The notes under the pieces were generated by a model, which saw only the letters and a program-made list of their open reading frames with translations, searched no databases and was not told the DNA's origin. A program made the translations under genes and the position numbers. A DNA stretch of 64,000 nucleotides from Phellopilus nigrolimitatus (lineage: Eukaryota; Basidiomycota; Agaricomycetes; Hymenochaetales; Hymenochaetaceae), in contig JAJOHG010000007.1 of the NCBI GenBank assembly GCA_021029095.1, positions 310,001 to 374,000 of the forward strand, given 5' to 3'. Within the stretch, counting starts at the first letter, position 1, and the number at the start of each line of letters is the position of its first letter. Of this stretch, positions 11,918-22,393 are shown one piece after another.

Positions 11918-12166
11918 AGGCCCGTTATGGACTCGGGATTTGCATTCGCGCTCCGCGTTCTGCGTCGTCGACTCCGACTCCGAAACACTGCATCATATTC
12001 GATCCCGAAACATCATGCAAACAACTCGTATACCGTGTTTTTATTGTCTCTTTATTGTCTTTTTATTATCTTATGCCAGTGGGGCGTAGTCTCGGACGTC
12101 TAGCGGCTGACTCCAGTGGCGGCTGCAGAGTAAGCAGGCTATGAGGAGGGATTTTGAGTATATAAG
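11918..12166 (+). promoter_or_regulatory. Conserved promoter of array copy 3
   Basis: AGGCCCGTTATGGACTCGGG starts at 11918, 353 bp before ATG 12271. The TATATAAG box is at 12159-12166, 112 bp before the ATG. The block is nearly identical to that of copy 2 across most of its length. Confidence 0.7.
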
Positions 12167-12270
12167 GTGCTGCTAACTGGAATTCAGAGTCTCATCACTT
12201 AACCACCTACTTGCATCATCCCAGCCAAACAACCTCGTCCCCCAGTCAGCTTCACTTGAGCGCACATATC

Positions 12271-13035
12271 ATGTTCGCCTTCAACCCCGCAGTCAACAGT
12301 GCGCGCAGCGCAGCCTCGCTCGGTTCGCCCACGCTCAAGAGCGCCTTCGCACATGCGCACTCCCCTTCCTCATCCGTCTCCTCCCGCGCTTCCTCGAACT
12401 CGGCCACCGTGCACGCCACGGGCGCCTCTCTTCCCGCCGGCACGACGAGCGCAAAGTCGCGCCGCGCCCCACTTGTGCTTACGCGCATGCCTTCGTTCTC
12501 GCAGAACTATGCGATGATAACCCCGCCGTTGCAGCCGGCCAGTCCGGGCACGCCTGGCGGTTTTAACGCACCGACGCCGGTGTCGACTCCCGTTTCACCT
12601 GGAGACGTGTCTGTCGAATCGTACTTCCGTCAGGCGGGAATATTTGTCCCGAAGGGCTTCGCGTCGAGTGTCCCAATGATGCGGGTATGTTCATCTCCTT
12701 CCTCTCGACTATAAGCTATAAACTGACGTACCTCTTTTCAGGTGACCGTGATCCAAGGGCCATCGGCTGCCCTGTCCCTGCAGGAACGCCGCGCGAATGC
12801 ACGTCCTCTCCGACTCCGACTCTCGAAGCCCAGACCGGCACCGCCGACAAAGGCACCTTTCCCCACACCAGCGTCGGAGCAATCAAACAACATATACGAC
12901 GGGCCCGCGCGCACGCTCCCGCATACACCGGGCGTGGAGTTGGCTGCCATGGACCGTCTCGAGCTCGGACTGTCTATACTCAACTTCGGCAGCGGTACCG
13001 CGACACCGGCGTTGGAGACGATCAAGGAGGCCTGA
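12271..13035 (+). CDS. Tandem-array protein, copy 3 (unknown family)
   Basis: Two exons (12271-12684 and 12742-13035) encode 235 residues. It starts MFAFNPAVNSARSAASLGS and has SPTLKSAFAHAHSPSSS, RASSNSA and AKSRRAPLVLTRMPS. Exon 1 ends in MMR at the same phase-0 intron as its paralogues. Exon 2 has VIQGPSAALSLQERRANAR, KAPFPTPASE, RTLPHTPGVE, DRLELGLSIL and TPALETIKEA and stops there, so it lacks the acidic tail of copies 1 and 2. The stop at 13033-13035 precedes a stretch homologous to the other 3' flanks. Function is unknown. Confidence 0.84.
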
Positions 13036-14158
13036 ACAGTGATATGGAGATATGGAGCAGGGCCTACTTTGATATGTTCTCCCCGACGCAGTTTGGCAGC
13101 TCGTACAAGTAAACACGTGTCGCTGAGTCGGGCGCAGTCATACCGCATTATCTTTCTTGTTTTTTCTTTTCTTTTCTTCATCAATGGACATTCGAATCCC
13201 CTGTATCAGCCAGACGATATTGCAACATGGACATTTTTTGATATTCCAACGGAACGTACTGTATTGATGCAGTTTACTTATACGAACACGGTTTGCACTG
13301 TTTGAGACGCGAGAGACACAGCCGAAGGAAGATATTAGAGTGTCACTAGAGACATTGAAGAGAACAGAAAAAGAAAGTAGTTATTTTCGGCCAAGTCAGA
13401 GAGTACAGTCTGCGACGGAACATAGTCATGCGATTTCATCACGGACGGCTGAGCCAGAATCTGAGCGAGAGGGTGTGGAAGTTGAGTCGGCCGACGTCAG
13501 AGCCTTGAGCGACGTGTCGAAGTCACTCAGAAAATATTACAGAAACAATTTGAGCCGAAAGGATATGAGAAACGTTTGGAAACGAGCTGAAGATGGTTTC
13601 GAGCGCAGCCCGAAAATACACTACTCCGGATGAAGCATCCGAAGTTAACAAATGTCTTGAAAGATTCACAGTCTCAGCAAAGAATGATTTCGCCTGCTAT
13701 GAGCGAGGTCGAGATACACATTCCGGGAGACGGCAGTGGAGTGGGAGCCCCAGGAGCGAGAATAACATTGAATGTCGTGAGAAGTATTGGAAGCTAGACC
13801 GTATCCCGCGGATGCCATACTACATAGCCCCCTGCGGGATTCTATGTTCCCTCAAGAGACATTGAAGCATAACGTACACAACTCATCGGCGTCATGACGG
13901 AGTAAGGAAGAGAAAAGTACTAATTATGTAAATATATCCAATGCGTGCTGTGCGGCTATTTCCGGATGTAGGTTCAGCTGGCGCCTTTAGAGTGCTCTAT
14001 CTCGCTCCTTTCTTTAGACCTTGACGTTCTACGTTTTGCCACTGCAACAAGGTTTTAGATGTCATTTTCTCCTGCAGCTTAGCCTCGGACGCGATGGCGC
14101 GTCGGGTACTTGGGTCATATAATTATTTTGCTGTCCGTTTCCAAATGCGGCGCGGGGC
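13036..14158. other. Spacer between array copies 3 and 4
   Basis: The longest spacer of the array, about 1.1 kb. It begins with the shared 3' flank (GGACATTCGAATCCC at 13186). Two plus-strand ORFs at about 13340-13633 and 13593-13865 overlap each other and resemble nothing I know; I do not call them genes. Confidence 0.4.
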
Positions 14159-14418
14159 AGGCCCGTTATGGACTCGGGATTTGGCTTCAGACTCCGAGTG
14201 TCGTCGACTTTGTCTGAAACACCGCATCGCGCCCAAGCTCCAGCTCCCAACAGAAATAAATAGAAACAATTGGTACGCAGCCTCTTCATGTCACTTTTCT
14301 ATTGTCTTTCCGTTGCCTCGTGCGCTTGGGGTGGAGCCTCGGAAGTCTGGTGGCTGGCTCCAGTGGCGGCCACAGAGCGGGCTGGTGGCGAGTGCTAAAA
14401 GGGATTTCGGGTATATAA
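14159..14418 (+). promoter_or_regulatory. Conserved promoter of array copy 4
   Basis: AGGCCCGTTATGGACTCGGG starts at 14159, 360 bp before ATG 14519. TATATAA lies at 14412-14418, 107 bp before the ATG. The leader keeps CATCACTTAACCACCTACTA, close to copies 2 and 3. Confidence 0.68.
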
Positions 14419-14518
14419 CAGGCTGCCATTCGGCATTTAGAGACATCATCACTTAACCACCTACTACCATCATCTCAAATCGACTAAACCTTTTCGTCCT
14501 CGCTCACGCAGACACATC

Positions 14519-15398
14519 ATGCGCGCCGCTTTCAACCCCGCAGTCAGCAGTGCGCGTAGTGCAGCACCGCTCGCGCCGCCGACGCTCAAGCACATTTTCG
14601 CGCACATGCACTCCCCCTCGCCATCGTGCTCCCGTGCTTCCTCGAACTCGGCCGCCGTGCCCGCCAATATGACGCATGCCAAGTCGCACCGCGCCTCTCT
14701 GGCGCTCCCCCGCTTGCCTCCGCCCTCGCAAGGCTTTGCGATGATAGCGGGCCCATCGCAGCCGCGCACTCCGCGCTTGCTGAGCGCACCGACGCTCCCG
14801 CCGGTGTTCACCCCGCCGCCTGCGCCGACGCCGATGTCGACGCCCGTGACGCCCGGGACCGGGCCGAGCGAGTCCTACTTTCTGTATGCGGGCGCAGTGC
14901 CCTCGCAGGGCTTCGCGTCAACTGTCCAGATGCGGGTGAGCACGCCTCCTCCTTCTTGTCCTTTCTTCTTTCCGACTGACAGACGGACGTGTTTGGCAGA
15001 CGACCATAATCAAGGGCCCGTCATCCGTACAGAACCGCGGCCGCCATGCGGACGCGCGGGCGCTCCGGCTCCCGGTGCTCGCTTCGCAGCCATCGCAGAC
15101 GGTGACGTCGTTCCCCATGCCGACGGCGGCGGGGCGGCCCAACATGCAGATGAGGCTCGCACACTCCCTCCCGCACGCACCGGGTGCACGCCCAGGCTCC
15201 GTCGAGCGGATCGGGTTGGGCCTTACAGGATTGGGGCTCGACGGCGGCAATGCCGTTACGACCATCGCGGAGACGCCTCGCGTGGACGAGGACACACTAG
15301 AGGAAACGGAGCAAAGCCATGCGTGGGCTGGTTTAGAAATGTGCGCACCGACGCCATTCGGCGTCTCATACGGAGCAAACTCGTCTTTGAGCGCTTAG
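14519..15398 (+). CDS. Tandem-array protein, copy 4 (unknown family)
   Basis: Two exons (14519-14935 and 15000-15398) encode 271 residues, the longest member. It starts MRAAFNPAVSSARSAAPLAP, with PPTLKHIFAHMHSPS and AKSHRASLALPRLPPPSQ. PTLPPVFTPPPAPTPMS, TPVTPGTGPSESYFLYAG and VPSQGFASTVQMR close exon 1. Exon 2 has IIKGPSSVQNR, DARALRLPVL, RLAHSLPHAPG, ERIGLGLTGLGLDGG and an acidic segment, then a C-terminal extension (WAGLEMCAPTPFGVSYG) that resembles untranslated sequence after the copy 3 stop. This is the most diverged copy and the most GC-rich. The first exon also stays open past its donor site, so the splice rests on comparison with the other copies. Confidence 0.82.
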
Positions 15399-16244
15399 AG
15401 TTGGACGCAACTGTACCTTCCCTTTATTTTTCATCCGGACTTTTGAATGCAGTATACCAATATGGCGAGCCACTCTATTTCTAGACATCGGAATGCTTGT
15501 ATCAATATATCAAATGAGACCACCTTATGCACTATGCATCATTGTATCGGATCCAGCCCAGTATGCCGAAGCCACATACATACGTAGTACGTACTACGGA
15601 TGATCTGCCGACAACGGAAGCAAAATAATTGGTATCATCTCAAGCCCATCCTCGAGATGAAGTAAAGAGAAATAGGCAGACAGATATGAGTATCTATCTC
15701 CCGTGATAGGAGATTTCAGAAAGAAAGAAGCAGAAGTGAAATGAAATCGGAAAGGAAAAAGAAATGAATGAGTGAGCGTGAATAGCGTAAATAGCCGCCA
15801 CATGCGTGGGAACATGCCACGGTCTCTACAACCCCCGCGTTTCTACGTACTACGACTTGTCCTTCCTGCTCCCCGTCTTTTCTTTTTTCCTTATTTTTCA
15901 CTTCATTTCTCGCCGCCGTCGAGCACAGCGCCCATCATACATATAGCGCCTGTTGCTCGCGTGTATAGCTCTTCAACCCCTGCTGACGACATAGCGTCCG
16001 AGGACGACGACGCCGCCGCAGTGTCGGACAGTCGGCCACAACATCCTCACAGATCATCAACGAGCTGCCCACCGCGCACTCCCCCTACATCTACGCGGCG
16101 CATCGTGTCGAAAGACAAGCTCAGACAGCGCTCTCAGACAGCGCGCTCAGACACAGATACATAGACACTCCCCCATCATCCCGCCGTTTCCCATCACGGC
16201 TGCGGTCGAACCAGCTTATATATTATCTTAGACTTTGATCTACC
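15399..16244. other. Intergenic region and promoter of the CUE/CCCH/Smr gene
   Basis: The first part is the copy 4 3' flank. The second part is pyrimidine-rich (15860-15910) and ends with CTTATATATTATC at about 16216, a possible TATA region about 25-30 bp before ATG 16245. No separate gene is supported. Confidence 0.4.
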
Positions 16245-19200
16245 ATGCTCGCAACCTCTCCCGCCCCTGAGCCCCCGCCGTCGAGCAGGACTAGAGCCGG
16301 CGACAACAACATCCCCGACAACGGTCCCGCCGCGTACTTCCCTTCCGGGCCCGACGCTACTGGCCAGTTAACCTCCCGCACCTACAGACACCACGCGCCG
16401 TCCCCGCAGACGCACACCCAGGCCCAGGCACAGAAGTTCCCCCACACGCGCGCACAGCTCGCGCTCATTGCGCGCGACCACCGCTTCCGCGAAATCATTG
16501 GCGCGGGTTACACGGGCTTCACCGTAGGCAACGGTAACGACAGCGACGCCGATCTGGACGACGGTCCCGCCCCCGACCCCCGCCTCGACTCCGTCCTCGT
16601 CCGCCAGGTCGCAGCGCTTCTCGACGACGAGAAGGAGGACGAGCTGAAGCAGCTGCTGAAGAGCACGTTCGAGATGGACGATGAGGCGGTGAGCGGCGAT
16701 CTACCCCGCACTTGATACCGGCTTGCTGATAATGGCATTTATCCGCTTTCTTTGCAGTCCGAGACGCCTGTGCTCGATCTCATGCACGCACACAAAGATG
16801 ACACGTCCGGCGTGCCCTTCCTCTTCCTCACCCCGACGCGCCGTCCGATCTCCCGGCCCTCTTCGCGCGCCTCAAACCATTCATTCCGACTCGCCCCAGG
16901 CTCTCCGCGTCCCGACACTCCGAACTCCACTGCCTCAGCGCCGAGTTCACCCTCCTTGCTCGGCCCCATTAGGCGGCCGCACACACCCGCGATGAGCCCG
17001 CTCGCGACGGGCCACAGCTCGACGTCATACATGAATATCTCTCCGAGCTCGTCGCCCACGCTCGCACACGTCTCAGCCACAGCCTACTTCGCGACGAGCC
17101 TCCCGGCCTCCCCGCTCTCGTCTCCGCGCCTGCTCAACGCCAAGGCACATGAGTTTCGGCCCACGCCGCGCCCGCTGTCTGCCGCGTCCTCTATCCCGGG
17201 CACATCGAGCAGCTTTGCGGGTAGACGCGCAGAGACACCGTCGCCTGACCTGTGGGCGCATGGCTCGGGTGCTCTACGGGGTGCATCCAAGCTTGCCATC
17301 GCAAGCCCGCTAATACCAGACAATACGCTTCTGCCTCCTGGCACGCCCCCGCGCTGCGCACACGCCAACATCACCACTGCGGATATCGTCGCATGTGGGT
17401 GATGAGGACGATGAGGACCCATTCGACCCGTTCTCGCAGTCGGCTAAGGGCGTGCATGCACACCGCTCGTTCCACCCTGCAGGAGCGCAAGTAAGCCCGG
17501 GCGACTTCGAGTCGTCGAATTCGAACTCAAGCTTGTCGGAGGAGAGCCCGAGCGCGCTCTGGGGAAATGCCGCGTACCCACACCCATCGACGTCGTACCC
17601 TGACATGTTCGGCGAATTCGATGCCGGCGGTGAATCTATGTATGGGCAGGCGCCCTACTACGCCGACCAGCAACAACACGCGCACATGGGTCCGGGATCA
17701 GGAAACGGAAACGGAAACAACGTGGAAGACTTTGACAGCGGAGAGTATGACCCAGATACAGCTGCGGCGTTGACGGACGGGATGACGCCGTTCGACGTGC
17801 TTTCGAGTGTGTTCGGGGCGACGCTTGCTCCGTCCGAACTCGAGGAGGCACTCGCGATGAACGGCTACGAGTTCGAGCGTGCAATGCAGTGGCTCGTCGA
17901 CCGCGCGCGGCCTACTGCGTCATCGCCCGGCGCGCAGCGCATCCACAGCCCAGGTCAGCAGGGCTTCGCGTACGCGGGCGGCGGCGTGCACATCGTACCG
18001 CGCGCACAGGCGAACATCATGCGCGGTGGGCGCCCAGGTGCGGGTCTTGGCGGAATGAGCCCGACGGCACGCGGCGCCGGGAGGTATGGCAACGGAAACG
18101 GAAACGGTGCTGGACGCCCGCCAGCGCAGGGTGGCAATAGAGTGTGCAGGTACTTCCTTGCGGGCGAGTGCATGCGCGCAGACTGCCGGTTCAGGTGATT
18201 TATCTTCCCTAAACACTGATTCTTTCGAATTTTGTGCTGATCGTACGTTGTTCCTACCTAGCCATGACCTTGATAGAGCACTGTGCCGTTTTTGGCTGCG
18301 TGGGACGTGCGCAAAGGGCGAGAGCTGCGAGTTTTTGCACCACCTCCCGAACGAGGTCGACGTACAAGGCCTCACGACTGCAATGTCGCACACCGACATA
18401 AACGACGCAAATGGCGGGCAGGGCGCGAATTCGCCCCCGCCGGATGACTTCCCGACACTCAGCCACGAGAACATGCGCGGGGCCCGGCGCGGATTCACCC
18501 CATATGCTGGGAACCGGAGCTTCCACGACCCCGGCCGGACGCGCTTTGCTGCTGCAGTCAAGAAGGCGCCCGCGCAGTTTCGCAGGCGCATCGCCCACCG
18601 GAGGACTCGCTGCGCAAATGGCGGGACGGCGCGAGGCGAAGGCGGCGCTGGGCGACAGCGTATTCTCGCGACCGACTGTGGTGGCGCCACGCCCGTCGCC
18701 GCGGCTGCGGCTGCGAGCGCCGGCGCTGCTCCCGACTCTTGCCACGGGCGAGTCGGTGAATGCGCTGTACATGGCGTACCGGTCGCGGGCGCTGCAGCTG
18801 GGTGCGGCGCGGAATGCGTGCCTGTCGCGCGCGGCGGATGCGTGGCGGCGCGGGGACGGGGCGGCGGCGAAGCGCTTCAGCAGGGAAGGACACGACCTGA
18901 ACGCGCGGATGGGCGCGGAAGCGGCGGAGGCGGCGGCGAAGCTGGTGCGCGAACGGGCGCGATCTGCAGAAGCGGCGGTGCGCGCGCGCGATGCGAGCTG
19001 GAGCACGGACCCGGCGGACCGGACGAGCCGCGGGAAGGCGTGCGGCGGGGGTCTGGGCGTGTGCCTGGGCGTGGCGGGCAAGGAGACGGGGGAAGAGACG
19101 GCGAAGCTGACGCAGGAGGAGCGGACGGAGGCTGCGCTGGACGTGCATGGACTGCACTCGAACGAGGCGACGGAGGTGCTCGAGGAGTTCTTGCTCGCTG

Positions 19201-19454
19201 TACGTGTTACCCTCTTTGCAGCTGGTTTGCTTCAATTCTGACTTTTGTTTTGACAGCTCGAGCGCGAGCACTTTTTTGGCCTGGCGTACATCATCGTCGG
19301 GGAGGAGAAGCACACGGGCACGCAGGATGCGGGGCGGGGTGCGTCGCGGGCGCGGCTGGCGACTGGGGTGCGGGAGTGGCTGCACAACTGGGGGTACCCG
19401 TGGAACGAGCGCGACGGGATCATCTGCGTCGACCCGCTGACGCACATGCAATGA
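16245..19454 (+). CDS. CUE, tandem CCCH zinc finger, DUF1771 and Smr domain protein (Cue2/N4BP2-like)
   Basis: Smr-domain proteins of the Cue2/N4BP2 group are endonucleases that cut mRNA at stalled ribosomes in no-go decay; this protein probably acts there. The exons give about 1,000 residues. In order: a disordered Ser/Pro-rich N-terminus; a CUE-like helical segment (TPFDVLSSVFGATLAPSELE); two CCCH fingers (CRYFLAGECMRADCRFSH and CRFWLRGTCAKGESCEFLH, the first completed by the intron at 18195-18261); a DUF1771 region (YRSRALQLGAARNACLSRA, KRFSREGHDLNA); and the Smr domain with LDVHGLHSNEA, FGLAYIIVGEEKHTG and VREWLHNWGYPW. The last intron is 19200-19256. Two frame changes are needed: one at the C run 17346-17350 and one near 18560-18590. 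Both look like indel errors rather than introns. Confidence 0.87.
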
Positions 19455-19885
19455 AGAGCACAGCCGGTTTCTATTGCCTATCTTTCTGGTTTGCGAACAC
19501 TCGCCTTTGCGCCCAAATGACTTTGCGTGCTTTGCGAGTTATTTTTCCCGAGCAAAATGTACATCTATTCTCGGCTCGCCGTATACCGTTTCCTTTTTTT
19601 CTTTTCTTTTCTTTCTTTTGTTTTTTGTTGAAGGAAGAAGAGACGATGCGAAAGAGCAAAGGGGAAAAACTTGTATTCGATACTGATTTACTGTACACAA
19701 TGTAGTCCACTGGAACTTGTAAAAGAAAGGAAAAGAAAAGAAAAGAATAAATATTGTGCACGTGACTGTGACAGTGTTGCTATACGAGCGCGTCTGGCAA
19801 CTCTGCTTTGCTTTGCTGTCACCGCCTCCAGTCCCATTTCCCATGACCTCTTAACCCTCCGTTCGACACTTTGCTCTTCACAACC
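19455..19885. other. Intergenic region
   Basis: Contains the 3' UTR of the Smr gene, with T-rich and A-rich tracts (19590-19630, 19725-19750), and the promoter of the next gene. No gene is seen. Confidence 0.4.
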
Positions 19886-21813
19886 ATGTCCACTCAACAC
19901 CTCCATCACTCGCCTCACCGCCGTGACCGCGACAACGACGACGGCGACGACGCCGTCGGACACGAGAGCGACACCGACAGCAACCTCGCCCGCCGCATCC
20001 AGCAGCAGGCCGCCTCCGCGGGCCGCCCGTCTTCGATTGATATGGCCCTCAATTTGGAGAGGCAGCTTGATGCCGAACATGATCCCGACCACGGGAACGG
20101 GGACGCCGACGCCGAAGGCGAGGCGAGCACGCGCCCCGTCTCGCTCGACCCCCTCGTGCTCTCCAGCATCGTCGCCAACCTGCGCGCGGAGCTCGCGCGC
20201 GTCTCACGCGAGCGCAACGACCTCGTCGATGCGCTCGCCGCGTCGCCCTCCCGCGAGGCGGAGCTCCGCGAGGCCCTCGCCCTGCTCACCGAGCGCTGCG
20301 CCGCCCTCGAGGCCGAGCTCGAGCGCCTGCGCCGGAAGAGCCAGGACGACGACGACGCGATCAACATGCTGCGCACCAAGGTCGAGGAGAGCAGGTGCGT
20401 TTCTGGCTTGACTATTTTCCGCCCGCACGGCTGCGCGCTGACGGTTGCTGCGTTTCACCTCTGCGTTTGCGTTTGCATTTGCATTTATGTTTGGATCGCG
20501 ATAGGCGCGGGCTGATGCGTCTGCAGACTGAGAGCAAGCGCATGAGCCAGATGAGCATCGACACCGGCCGCGCCAACTCCCTCTTCAGCAACCCGCCCAG
20601 CTCGTCGAAGCGTGCGTCCTTCACTCCGCTCACCGGCACCGGCGCCGCTCGCATGCAGGCCCACCGGCGCATCTCCTCCGTCTCCGAGCCGGCCTTCATG
20701 GCCATGGGCGACGCTCTCGCCAACGACACCGCCAGCCTCCACCTGTCCCCCATGGCCCGCGGGTTCTCGCTCCCGGACGACATACCCGACGCCAAGAAGG
20801 CGCGCCGCTCCTCCGGCTTCTTCGGCGCGAGGCCCAGCCGCGCCGCGGACTCGCCCTCGCCACCGAAGCTCCCCAACCCGCTCGCGCCCGAGCCCGCCAT
20901 CGAACCCGCCGCCGCGCAGCTCGAGATGCTGCGCCGCGAACGCGACGCGGCGCGTGCGGAGCTCGGTACGGTGCGCCGCGAGCTGTGCGAGGCCCAGGAC
21001 GCCCGCGAGGCGTCCGAGCAGTGCGTCGCCGCGCTGCGGGCGTTCATCTCAGAGCACGAAGTAGGCGAGCGCACTGCCTCCTCCGGCTCGGGCTCGAACT
21101 TCGGCTCCGGCGCCGGAGGCATCCTGAAGCTCCCGCCGCTGCCCACGGACAAGAACATCGACCTCGACGGGGAGGTGCAGAAGAGCAAGCCGGGCGCGGC
21201 ATCGGGGTCGGTATCTGGGTCTGGATCGGGCTGGTCCTTCGGCAAGCTCTGGCGCGCGGACTCCGGCGGCGTCCTCAGCCCAGGCTCGCGGAGTGCGCCC
21301 ATGTCTCTCGGAGCGACGCCCGCGCACGAGGCGGCGCCCTCCGTCGTCACCGCCCCGTCCGCGGCGCCCGCAGCAGGCACGGGCGCCGCGTCGCCCTCGA
21401 CGCTCTCGCGCAAGTTCGGCGGGTTCTTCGCCGCGCGCGCGCCGAGCATCACGTCCATCGCCTCCGCGACGTCCTCGCAGGCAAGCGCGCGCCCGCCGAC
21501 GGCGTTCGGGCAGCAGGAGCCCACGCTCAACGGGCTCGGCTCGGGCTCGGACGGCGAGGGCGACGCCGACGAGTCTGCGGACGCGGACACGGACGAGGGC
21601 CCGCCGGAGCCCGCGAGCCCCGTGCACGAGCACGGGCTCGGGCTGGGCCTGGGGCTCGCGCCGCGCGTCATGGTGCGCGACGCGACGAACGCGTCGAGCG
21701 CGTCGAGTGCGGGCTCGGACCTCGGCCGCGCGGGCGACGCGGCGCCGCTGGGCGCCAAGGCGGCGCCGGCGCCAGAGGCTGGCGCTGAGGCGCAGCTCGA
21801 GTCCTCGGCGTGA
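19886..21813 (+). CDS. Coiled-coil protein of unknown function
   Basis: I do not recognise this gene beyond its being a fungal coiled-coil protein. Two exons (19886-20394 and 20505-21813) encode 605 residues. Residues about 90-170 form a strong coiled coil (LVLSSIVANLRAELARVSRE, then LTERCAALEAELERLRRKSQ). A Ser-rich middle with RISSVSEPAF follows, then a second coiled coil (QLEMLRRERDAARAELGTVR) and a long Ala/Ser/Gly/Asp-rich disordered tail. FSLPDDIPDAKKARRSSGFF and KFGGFFAARAPS are the most distinctive motifs. The intron splits an Arg codon and removes a stop-free 110 nt segment, so its use rests on the GT...TAG context. GC content is very high through the gene, which makes all six frames open; only this frame has heptads. 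Confidence 0.75.
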
Positions 21814-22393
21814 ACGGGTGCTCATTCTTTCTCTTTCTCTTTCTTTTTCTCCTTCGACGACGTGACACGCCGCCTGTGTATACCACCCCGTTCACGCCAT
21901 ACCATACCGTACCACACCACTATTATTCTAGTCCGCGATCACGACCCGCATCCATCGTACACGAAACAAACTGAAACGAAACGATTTTCCAGGCCTCTAG
22001 TCCACTTCCCCTGGCTTCATGCAACATCGTCCCTATCGTACTGTATACATTTTTCTGAGGGTTTGTAAGACACGTATTGTTTGCCAGCCTCTTCCGGAGC
22101 AAATAGCGTGGTATGTTCTACTGTCGTAAATAGACGATGGATTTCTGGATATTCCCTTTGCGCCGGTTTACTATACAATGTACCAGGCGAACCGGGTCTA
22201 TAATAAATTAATGTACATGACACCTTTTGTGATGAGTGAAAAAGAACCAAATTTCATAGCGGAGGGGCAGGCATGGGGTATCTAATCCGTACAAACATAT
22301 ACTGCGCAAATTTTCAAAGGTCCAATAGAGATAAGTCGTTCATAATGTTTCGGTGGCAGCAGTCCCCTTCCCCGGTTTTACCTCACATATTCC
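21814..22393. other. Convergent intergenic region
   Basis: AT-rich sequence between the coiled-coil gene stop and the RhoGEF stop on the other strand. It begins with a TTTCTCTTTCTCTTTC-type tract. No gene is seen. Confidence 0.4.

Larger units (their letters stand above)
8285..15398 (+). repeat. Tandem array of four diverged gene units
   Basis: Four head-to-tail units share promoter, exon 1, a short intron, exon 2 and part of the 3' flank. Start codons lie at 8648, 10553, 12271 and 14519, so spacing is 1.7-2.2 kb. Copies 2 and 3 are closest and also share almost identical sequence for about 470 bp upstream of the gene (from about 10078 and 11807). A 3' flank motif with GGACATTCGAATCC recurs after copies 2 and 3, with weaker forms after 1 and 4. 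The array looks like successive local duplications rather than a mobile element, since no terminal repeats or transposase are seen. Confidence 0.9.

Noticed and set aside
13340..13865. Two overlapping plus-strand ORFs in the array spacer
   Set aside because: They start at non-ATG codons or overlap each other, have no recognisable motif, and are not repeated in the other spacers.
8285..15398. Array genes as secreted effectors
   Set aside because: None of the four proteins has a hydrophobic signal peptide, and cysteines are almost absent.
18542..18600. Very short introns (9-29 nt) to explain the frame change in the Smr gene
   Set aside because: Too short for fungal introns, and the candidate GT-AG pairs do not give the required frame shift.
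20412..21825. Long minus-strand ORFs opposite the coiled-coil gene
   Set aside because: They are mirrors of GC-rich coding sequence; only the plus frame shows heptad repeats.
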